Part shown: in pieces, positions 55,516 to 64,000 of the stretch | Layout of the letters: each line of letters starts with the position of its first letter | How positions within the stretch are numbered: the stretch's first letter is position 1 | The notes under the pieces: generated by a model | What the model saw: the letters and a program-made list of their open reading frames with translations, nothing else | Databases searched by the model: none | Told to the model about the DNA's origin: nothing | NCBI RefSeq assembly: GCF_000275845.1 | Contig: NW_006766892.1 | Coordinates: forward strand, 710,736-774,735 | Direction: 5' to 3' | Source: Dichomitus squalens LYAD-421 SS1 | Taxonomy: Eukaryota; Basidiomycota; Agaricomycetes; Polyporales; Polyporaceae | Length of the DNA stretch: 64,000 bases | Program-made: the position numbers and the translations under genes

Positions 55516-56314
55516 TTACGCACCCTGTATTCGTTACGCCAATGCTATCTCGTCATCGCTTACTCCTCCATTAACCCGGTATTCGGCCGATATTGAGTGC
55601 ACAACTTCCATTGAGATGAGTGCCGCCAAGGTGCAGCAGCAGCTAAGACGACGCGTGGGCAATGGAACTTAGTGGGTCTCTGCGGTTCACAGTCCCTAAG
55701 GATGGATACAGGTCAAAGCCTCTTCGTGATCATGCATGCTTGGCTGTGAGTCCGCGAATCCTACCATCTGGGATCAGCTTGGCCAGGTGCAAAATCCCCA
55801 GATCTGTAGAGTCCTCGCTTTACGCACATTGTTGTACAGGGGACAGTGATAACAAGCACTTTGCTCTACGTTTAAGCCTTTCATATGCTAGGTCACGGTT
55901 AGCCACATCAGCGTATCACATTATGGCGCGAGTGTGAGACACTGTCAAAGATGTGGACCGGGAACGGAGAGGAGGCGTGTCAATGATCGACACGTCCAGC
56001 CAAGCGCAACACCTTGCAACGCCTCCGCCATAAACATCTCCGCCTCGCGCCTCTCGTACTCAGCTTGTACGTCTAATCCACTCCAGACGTCCGCGCACGG
56101 TCGCTGTGTTTGTCGTCTCTTACGTCGATTCCACGCGAGTGCGAAGCTTGTACTACCGCCCGGATCCAATGTCGCGGAATATCACGTGTCGGGACACATC
56201 GGCGCTCAGAGCAGAAATGGCTGGGGCAGGGGACGAGACAGGACCCCATCCAAGCTCTCTTCTCGTAACGGTTCTCCCCATCCTCCCACTCCTTCCTCTC
56301 TCTCGTCGCGCACC
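55516..56314. other. Intergenic region upstream of lipin
   Basis: About 800 bp between two plus-strand genes. A plus frame runs open into the lipin start but its translation is Arg/Cys/Ser-rich and not lipin-like, so I keep the start at 56315. A minus-strand fragment (55945-56169) is mildly protein-like but has no joined exons. A palindromic E-box CACGTG occurs at 56183-56188. Confidence 0.4.
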
Positions 56315-59300
56315 ATGAACTACCTTCGGGGCGCGGTCAGCGCCATCAGTGCGCCATACCAGTACTACAAGGACCTCAACCCCTCCACTCTCACAGGCGC
56401 CATCGACGTCATAGTCGTCCGCAGGCCCAGGAATCTCCCTGACAAGCCGCCGGATGGCCCTGTACCACCGCTGTCAGATGAGGAGACCGAGCTTGTATGC
56501 TCTCCGTTCCACGTGCGGTTCGGGAAGTGGCAGGTGCTGCGACCACAAGATAAGAAGGTGCGCATACAGCGTCCATTCCTTCCGGCTGCAGTAACAGACC
56601 TATTGCGCATAGGTCGATGTGTTCGTCAATGGACAGCTTGTCCCCTTCTCGATGAAGATCGGAGAGGCAGGCGAAGCGTTCTTCGTCTTTGAGACCGAGG
56701 AGGAGATCCCAGAGAACCTCGCTACCAGTCCCATCCTGCAAGCGACCAGGCCCGGCGAGACGAACATGCAGGCGCGAGAAACGGGCAGGTTCGGAGCTGG
56801 TCCCGCCTCTCCACAAATCAAAGACTCAGCCGGGGAGCCCGAGTTTCTCGACCTCAACGCAACTGCCGGTACCCAGTCCCGCCAGAGCACACCTTCTCCG
56901 CCACATTCTCCCGAGTCCTCGCAAGATGAGGAAACCAAGGGTCCTGGCATCCTAGCCCGGACAGCTCAAATTGGAAAAGCGATAGTCAGCGCAGCGCGGG
57001 AGACGGAGAAAGCGGAGGAAGATAAACTGAAGGACAAGACGGTCATGGAGGCTCTCAAGGAGACGGAGAAGGACCAACGCGAGTTCGTCAGAGACAAAGC
57101 TACAGCGGCTTACGCTGCTGTAGAACGTGCTGCTGCGGTGAATTTTCCTAGCACTAAGGAGAAGGGTGATGAAGTACTCCCGGAGCCCGAGGTGGACGAA
57201 CAAGGACCAGACGTTAAATATACGGACAGTACGTCCGGCCTCGAAATCATAATAGTGGGAGTCTAACGCGAGTTGTACCCTGAAGCTATGGTCTTCGATA
57301 TGGAGGGCTATCACGCAGCTGATCACGGAAGACAGGCTTCAGATGCCACACTCAGGTCGAGTACAACACACCGAAGAGGTTCCTCTGCATCTGACACATC
57401 CAGTCAGAACCGAACACCAGGCCCTTCCAGTGAGCGCAAGTTCGCCAACGCTGCCGTCACGTTTAGCTGAGTGTAACCTTGGTTGCAGGAACTCCCTCCC
57501 CTCCCGGAACACCTCTGTCTGTCCCCTTCCCGACTGCCCGCGCGACTTCTGAGCCACCTCCCCAACACGAGGACGGCTATGCGTCGATCACCTCCCCACA
57601 ACGCGCACCGTTCCCCACGATAGCGCGCGATCCGCCGGATACCGATAATCGCCCCCATATCCCTTCTTTGCCTTCAATACGCACATCTACAACGGAAGAG
57701 TACACTTGGGACTGGGGTAATTTCCCACAGAAGACTCCCGTACGCTCAACCTTTGCGCACAGCCATGCGCCCGGCACGTCTGTCGACCTCACTCGCAAGG
57801 GGAAAGGCCGCATGATGTCGGAGCTCCCGGACGCCCAGTACGCGCGGGCTCGCGCAGCTGCGGAACGCGAGGCGCAGGACGACTCGACGTCCTACGGCGT
57901 CGGGGGGCGGCTGACCATCGACCACAACGACCCAACGCGGTTCCGGGTGTTCATCGAAGGACGCGCGATGGAGTTCGAGCTTGCAGTTGTCCCACCGACC
58001 TCACTGCAAAGCTCTGTGGATGGGAAGGAGCACGCGGGTACGCTGGGCGGAGACGACGAGGTCGAGGACGAGCACCGGTTCGAGCAGAGCAAGATCGACT
58101 TCGAGCGCTTTTTGGGCGATGAAAGCGTCGTGCATGATGACAACCTCGTCTTGTTGTGGGGCGACAAGTGAGTGTATCACCACTGTCGTATATGACAACT
58201 ATAGACGGGCATTCGCCCTCCCAGGTATATCCGGCGGCGAGACGGCTCGCCGCTCATGGATGCGCTGATCACATGGCGCCAGGCTGCGTTGCGCGACCAG
58301 CAGTCGCTCTTCTCCTCTCGTCCTGCGTCTCCATCGCCGCTCTCGGAGGACGAGTCTGTCAAATCGGAGGGCGACGAGCCGGCCGAGGAACGTCGCCCAC
58401 AACGTGCGAAGACAGACACGGCGCTGGCTGTCGATGGCTCGGGGAAGGAGCCTGCCCCTACGTCTTCCTCATGGGTTCGCTGGTGGAGTCGGAGTCGACG
58501 AGGGGAGACTGCGCGGCCTGAGATAGGACACACTAATTCGGAGCCTTCTGCCGTGCCTCAAGTACGTATTCTTTTTGTCGGTTGGGTCAGTCAAGCAGTC
58601 GTGCTAATAGGATGTAGCAGGCGCAGTCAAATGCCATATTGAGACCTGAAGCAGTGGTTCAACGGACGAGCACGTCCGCGTCTGCTCCTGTACCCGCGGT
58701 CCAAGATGATGCCGAGTCGCGTTCGAGGACAAGGTCGACCTCGCCTGAGCTGCACAAGAGGTTCGCGAAGACGTTGCGCCTGACGTCGGACCAGCTGGTA
58801 TGTCGACTTCGGTAGCGATATACCCAGTGAGGTTGGCGATACTGAATAAGGGCTCAGAAATCGCTTCACCTCAAGCCAGGCGCAAACTCGGTGACGTTCT
58901 CGCTGTCATCGACGGGCGTTGCGGCCTGTAGTGCCAGGCTGTTCGTCTGGGAATGGACGGATCAGATTGTCATCTCTGACATTGACGGAACTATCACAAA
59001 GTAAGCCCTCCTGATGTGACTGCAGAAGTTCAATAGACTTACGTGCACTATGTGTAGGTCGGATGCGCTTGGTCACGTCTTCACGATGATTGGGCGTGAT
59101 TGGACGCATCTCGGCGTCGCCAAGCTCTACACCGACATCTGCCGGAATGGGTACAAGATCTTGTATCTGACCTCTCGAGCTATTGGCCAGGCAGACTCCA
59201 CTCGAGAGTACCTCAAGGGTATCAAGCAGAACAACTACCAGCTTCCGGAAGGTCCTGTCATCATGAGTCCTGACCGGCTGATGGCCTCATTGCACCGGTA

Positions 59301-60252
59301 AGCATTGCATCTTTGTTCCAACGTCGTCCTTCATGTTGATCGATCGTCCAGCGAGGTCATTATGCGCAAACCGGAAGTCTTCAAGATGGCATGTCTGCGC
59401 GACATCCAGAAGCTCTTTGGAGGGCCCATTCACAATCCCTTCTATGCCGGCTTCGGTAACCGCATCACCGATGCGCTCTCTTACCGGAGCGTCAGTGTGC
59501 CCAGCTCCCGCATCTTCACCATCGACTCCACCGGCGAGGTCAAGATGGAGCTTCTCGAGCTCGCTGGCTACAAGTCGTCATATATCCATATGACGGACCT
59601 CGTCGATCAGATGTTCCCGCCTATCAATCGCAAGATGGCCGCAGAGTTCACTGATTTCAACTACTGGCGCACGCCCATCCAGGACTTCCCCCTTCCCGAC
59701 CTCTCTCCTCCCTCCCCTGCCCTGAGCGCGCGTTCCGACACCTCGAACCAGAGTACGTTCGCGCGCTTGCGGAATTTCAGCCTCGTCAGCGGCCGCCAGC
59801 CGTCATCGAAGTCCTTCACGCTTCCCCCGCCTGCAACGGAGGCGAGCCAGCAGAAGAATGACACAGACGGCAACGAGGCTCGTCTCCGCCAGATGTCCTC
59901 GTTCGAGCGTCTCAGCAACACGTTCGCCAGCCTCACTCAGTCGTCTTCCTCGACTGCCGGCAGCCCGCACTCTAGCACGCCTACCCTGCACGACTCGGAC
60001 TCGGAGTACGACGAGGAGGCGGATGATGTCGAAAAGGCGCGCCGCAGGCGACAGCGACGCCAGAGCGTGGCGAGCATGCCTGGTTCGCTTCCGGGCTCGA
60101 ACCCCGGGTCGGACGACGAGATGACTTTTGGTGACGACGAAGACGATGAGGAGGGTGATGGGTACGAAGGCGAGAACGAAGTTGTGCCAGACGAGGCTTT
60201 CGACGACGCCATATTCGCTGCTGGTGAGATGAAGAACGTTGATTATATCTAG
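56315..60252 (+). CDS. PAH1: Lipin / phosphatidate phosphatase (Pah1/Ned1-like), 1159 aa
   Basis: Nine exons: 56315-56557, 56613-57228, 57286-57429, 57489-58167, 58225-58561, 58621(or 58618)-58797, 58858-59000, 59058-59297, 59352-60252. The N-lip domain begins at Met1 with MNYLRGAVSAISAPYQYYKDLNPSTL and VDVFVNGQLVPFSMKIGEAGEAFFVFET. The catalytic HAD-like LNS2 region has DIDGTIT (Asp773, Asp775, Thr777) then KSDALGHVFTMIGRDWTH.GVAKLYTDI, LTSRAIGQADSTREYL and FYAGFGNRITDALSYRSV. The enzyme converts phosphatidate to diacylglycerol at the nuclear/ER membrane and controls lipid synthesis. The Ser/Pro-rich linker and the acidic C-terminus are typical of Nem1-Spo7-regulated lipins. Converges with RRN3 (347 bp). 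Confidence 0.95.
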
Positions 60253-60599
60253 ACGGTCTGTGACATCATCATACTGCAAGCTCTCATCATCCCATCATAC
60301 ACTCATACTCGCATGTTCCACACGCCCAGCCATGCACGGACGTCGCTCCTTAACATCGTACAATATTTCCACTTGATATCTTGCTTGGCATGTCGTATCA
60401 CCAGCTGTCGCACAAATAGACGATACTCGGACATTGTGTGCATTTGACCTGCCCATCTCACATCTTGTAATATAAGCAATCCGCCGGGAACTGAATCGCA
60501 TCGACACCAGAGGCAAGATCCGTGTTGCGAGAGCAAAGAGCAAAAAACGACAAAGCAATAGTGAAACAAGACTGTTCATGATGAATGTATAGCCACCTA
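60253..60599. other. Convergent 3' spacer (lipin / RRN3)
   Basis: 347 bp between facing stop codons. Only read-through frames are present; the two polyadenylation sites should lie here. No gene seen. Confidence 0.4.
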
Positions 60600-63247
60600 T
60601 CATACAACCAAAACCTGCGGTGTGTGCTCGGGCCGCGCGGGGCTGATACTCATACCCCCAAACGACTCCCCAAGCCCGTCAGCCTCATCAGCTGGCTGGG
60701 ACCCCGCGCGCGCGCCGTTGATCATGATACCGATGGGCTGAGATGCTACATCTTCGTCATCCCCCTCGCCACCCTCATCATCTTCGTCATCTTCCTCCTC
60801 CTCATCTCCGTCGTCAATGGCCACAGATGACCATTCTCGGTACACTCCCTGTATGTACGACCCCGAGCGCGGCAGCTTGTATGGGTCAAAGGGAAAGAAC
60901 GCGTTGAGCTCGGACGTCACCGACTGCTCAAACACGATAGCTTTAGGCTTGGGCAGAGGGCGTCCGCCCTCGGCGTTTGGGGCATAGTCGGAACGGCGAT
61001 TGGCCTCCATGATCGAATAGCAATAAACGAAGCCCGTGGCGTGCGCGACGCGGGCGAATTGCATGACGACGTTTGGCGAACAGACCTACCAGCATCGGAG
61101 AAATTAGGACACGTTCGATGGAGGAGTAGTGCGCGGAGACGCGACGGCGTACCTTGAGAGGGTTGAGCTCGGACGTGACTACGCGCTGCATAACGTCCAG
61201 TTCCGGCATCCACTTCTTTGGCGGGCCCTGTTGAGGCGCGAACTCGTCCACCTCCTCTTGATCCTCGAGCAGATCGCGCCAGCGGAAGCAGAAGATGAGG
61301 AACACCGCCTGCGCGACAGCGTAGAACACGCTGTGCTGCGCGACGTTCATAGTCGACGTTCCGACGAGCCCTTGGCGCACCGCAGCGGCCATCGCGTCGA
61401 AGACGTCGAGCCGCGCGCGGAGGAAGTTGCAGAGTACCTGGATGACGCGCCGTGCGCCCTCACGATCGACGAACTGTGCACGTGAGACGAAGCTGGCGAT
61501 GTAGCTCGCCGCGGCGGCGCGTGTGACGGGGGGCTGGTCTTCTTCGAGTAACGCCTTGGAGACGAGCATGCCTTGAAAGAGGTCTGCGAACTCGGGATCG
61601 AGGGAGGAGTACCAGAAGACGACAAATTGCGTGTAGCGGGACTTGAATGTGCGCAGGATAGTTCGGTCGAATATGGCGAGGAGGGTATGGAACTGTGCGC
61701 GTCGAAGCGCCTTACCCTCTTCGACGGTCATTGGCGAGAGAGAGCGAGAAATTTCGATAGTCGAAGTAGACATAGAGGGTGATGCTGAGCGGGAAGACGG
61801 CGTGCCCGGGGGAGGCAAGAGGACAGGGTCGGACGAGGCATACGTCTGGTTGAAATGATCGAAAATGACCTTGAGGATGCAATCCAGCTTGTTCACCATG
61901 CCTTGGATATGCGTGAAGTCGGTGGCAACATCCTCTTGGTCTGAGTCGTCGTCGGGGTCACCACCCGCATCAGACGAGAGATCGCTCAGATTGTCTCCAT
62001 CGTCGTCCGATTCTTCTCCTTCGGAATCACTTTCATCGCCCTCTTGGCCAAGTACAGTATCGAACGGATCTAGGTCGAATACCTCCGGCTGTCCCTGGGA
62101 CTCTAATGCCTCCTCCAGCTCCTCCAACTCCACTTGAATCTCAACCTAGTGGTCGTATGAGGAGATGATCCGGAAGAAAGAGGGACTACAGCACTTACGT
62201 CGACTTGAATTGCGCGATCGATCACCAGTGCGAGTATGCGGTCGGCAATCTCTGGACAATATTCAGTGACCCGGAGCAGGTTGCGTATGTATGTCACTTG
62301 GGCTATCTGGTTTTGCCGCTTATGCGGGAAGTTGCGTGCAAGTAGGGGTTGGAGAGTGGAAGGGCACGTGGGTACGAGGGAGATCAGATGTCGCAGGAGG
62401 TAATGAATACGGTCGTAAACTATTCGACGAGTGAGTGGCCTCGCAGAGCTTTCCGGCAAACCGGAGTCCAGTGCTTGCAGACCGGATTCTACGGCGGAGT
62501 CAACACAAGAGACGGAGAAAGCAGGGCCATGCAGACGTACGATATGTGAGCCCTTGGGAGATCTTCCCGAGTACAAGCGACAGATACTCGGGTCTCGCAC
62601 TGACTAGCATTCCGATGAAATTGGTGTATGACTTGACGAAGCTTGTGTCCATCGTGGTCCATGGCATATTGACGATAGCCTCAACCAAGCCAGAATGTAC
62701 GCGCTCGAGGCGCGAGACAACATGCGAGAGGGCGAGGATCCACAGACGAAGCTGAGGAGCGGGGGAGGGTGCTTCTGGGATAACTTGGATGATTTTCCTC
62801 GGATTGAACTGATCCACGAGTTCATCAAACGCATCGCTGATACCCTGGAGTACGCAAGTAAGGGTTTGAGAAGCTAGAGGCGTACAGCTCTGACTCACCA
62901 TCGCCTTCATTTGTAGGGCATTGTTAACGAATGCAAGGTGCATGTCCTTCCGATACTGTTCATCTGCGCACCAGTTGAGAAGAGACGATCGAGAGACAGT
63001 AATGGGGACACATACCTTGCTTGATTCTCGAGTTAGTAACGGTGGGTCTCTCCGTGTATAAGGTTGATGGGGAGGATATAGACGAGGATTTCTTGGGAGT
63101 AGATGGCGTCTTCGGACCCTTCTTAGTAGAGAGGTTGTCAAGACTGATTCGTGTCTTGGGCTGCTCCATATGACGCGAGCCAGACGCTATGGGTCCTGCC
63201 TTTGTCTGGCGAGAGTTGAAGTGAGAGAAGCGGGAGTGAGGGTCCAT
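60600..63247 (-). CDS. RRN3: RNA polymerase I initiation factor Rrn3
   Basis: Six exons: 63247-63016, 62963-62899, 62844-62541, 62488-62199, 62145-61153, 61085-60600; 789 residues. Start MDPHSRFSHFNSRQ; an in-frame ATG at 63313 is also possible. The fold is a HEAT-like helical repeat: LRLWILALSHVVSRLERVHSGLVEAIVN, DRIHYLLRHLISLVPTCPSTLQPLLARNFPHK, QVTYIRNLLRVTEYCPEI, then an acidic insertion (SDSEGEESDDDGD) and SRYTQFVVFWYSSLDPEFADLF, PVTRAAAASYIASFVSRA. The end has FFPFDPYKLPRSGSYI, the family signature, and a second acidic stretch. Rrn3 (TIF-IA) binds Pol I at Rpa43 and is needed for rDNA initiation under TOR control. Length is typical for fungal Rrn3 with insertions. Confidence 0.95.
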
Positions 63248-63622
63248 TGTGAACTGGCACGCCGTTGTCGGCACTGAGCAGGAGGCCCTCTGTCGCTTCC
63301 GCCCGCCCTTCACAAAAAAATGGCTTATCTAATCAGTACATCACCAGATTAGGGACAGGCGCTCGTTTCACTTATGGGCGCTAAATCCCATGCGTCCTTG
63401 TTTTATGCCTGTAATCAATGGCATCCCAGCCATGTAGGCTTTGATTATGCTTTGTGAGTCATATCGAGCCAAGGCTCGCCGTATTGGAGAATATGTCGCT
63501 GCTTGAAGCCAATCTGAAGAACGGCCGTTGAGGCTGGTTACCAACGCAAAAGCGATACGCCGCACTGAGCTCGTAGGTGATAAGGACTACTATAATGGAT
63601 ACACTCCCACTTCCCATCCACC
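63248..63622. promoter_or_regulatory. Divergent promoter region (RRN3 / nucleoside hydrolase)
   Basis: 375 bp between divergent start codons. An AT-rich tract (ctactataatgg, about 63588-63599) just upstream of the plus-strand start could be a TATA-like element; this is only a composition observation. Confidence 0.35.
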
Positions 63623-64000
63623 ATGAGGTACATTTGGCTGGACTGTGACCCTGTGAGTACTAACAGCACGTATTCGACCGATGCTGAGCACTTTTCAGGG
63701 TCACGACGACGCTACCGCGATATTGTTGGCAGTACATTGCCCAAGCGTTACGTTGCTAGGAATCTCGACCGTATGCATAGTCCAACCACTATCACGTTCC
63801 TCGTGAGACAACTCTACTTTCTCCATAGGTTCATGGCAACGCGAGTGCAGAAAACACAAACAACAATGCCGCGCGCTGTCTCTATGCTTTTGCAGCTCCG
63901 AAGCATATACGCGTATGTCCTGGGGCAAAGAAACCCCTCATACGGGTCGAACGACATGATCCCGAGATTCATGGAATAGACGGTCTAGGCGGGGTGGAAG
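63623..64000 (+). CDS. Inosine-uridine nucleoside hydrolase, 3' end outside window
   Basis: Exons seen: 63623-63652, 63699-63770 and 63829 to the window end. Joined they start MRYIWLDCDPGHDDATAILLA, containing the DPGHDDA calcium/ribose-binding motif of the IunH/Urh1 family, then VTLLGISTVHGNASAENTNNNAARCLY and GIDGLGGVE, also family signatures. The enzyme cleaves the N-glycosidic bond of ribonucleosides in purine and pyrimidine salvage. The unspliced frame runs 118 codons with a different, unconserved sequence; only the spliced frame is family-like. The C-terminal half is not in the window. Confidence 0.9.

Noticed and set aside
1..64000. CRISPR arrays, tRNA or rRNA genes, transposons, biosynthetic cluster
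   Set aside because: No regularly spaced repeats, no tRNA-like cloverleaf or rRNA stretch, no transposase or terminal repeats, and no cluster of biosynthetic enzymes were seen by eye.

Overview
The window is nuclear DNA from a filamentous basidiomycete, most likely an Agaricomycete and perhaps a polypore. The evidence is GC-rich coding DNA, genes packed on both strands, and 2 to 23 exons per gene in most genes. Introns are mostly 45-70 nt and nearly all GT-AG. The proteins are fungal in type (TRP-like ion channel, Met16-type PAPS reductase, Mec1/Rad3 kinase, Pah1 lipin). All exon boundaries were worked out by eye from reading frame, splice consensus and family conservation; no alignment was run. 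I saw no tRNA, rRNA, CRISPR array or intact transposon.

Layout. 1-8 kb: the 3' part of a TRP/Flc-like membrane protein (+), a CNH-like propeller protein (-), a small CxxC protein (-). 8-22.5 kb: NOP14 (+), the ATR/Mec1/Rad3 checkpoint kinase in 23 exons (+), the YEATS protein Yaf9 (-), cytochrome oxidase subunit 7 (+), oxidase assembly factor COA3 (+). 22.8-30 kb, all (-): RNase III with dsRBD, PAPS reductase, Tls1/C9orf78-like protein, an unknown Ser/Pro-rich protein. 30-39 kb: TFIIB (+), RRS1 (-), TIP41 (-), dynein light intermediate chain (+), MFS transporter (+). 39.5-43.9 kb, both (-): a Barentsz/CASC3-like RNA-binding protein and an epoxide hydrolase. 43.9-46.6 kb is gene-poor and holds what look like decayed fragments. 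46.6-64 kb: a single-pass receptor-like protein (+), THO subunit THOC3/Tex1 (+), a very long multi-span membrane protein (-), complex I LYR subunit NDUFB9 (+), lipin (+), RRN3 (-), and the start of a nucleoside hydrolase (+) that runs off the window.

The content is mainly housekeeping: ribosome biogenesis and Pol I (NOP14, RRS1, RRN3), Pol II transcription and mRNP export (TFIIB, Yaf9, THOC3, Btz), respiratory chain (COX7, COA3, NDUFB9), DNA damage and TOR signalling (ATR, TIP41), lipid and sulfur metabolism (lipin, PAPS reductase). I see no biosynthetic cluster, defence island or mobile system. The least explained items are a 1218-residue protein whose membrane layout resembles a seven-span receptor, a single-pass surface protein with a hidden coiled-coil exon, a 14-nt exon carrying catalytic residues of RNase III, two non-canonical (GC-AG) introns, and the gene-poor stretch at 43.9-46.6 kb.
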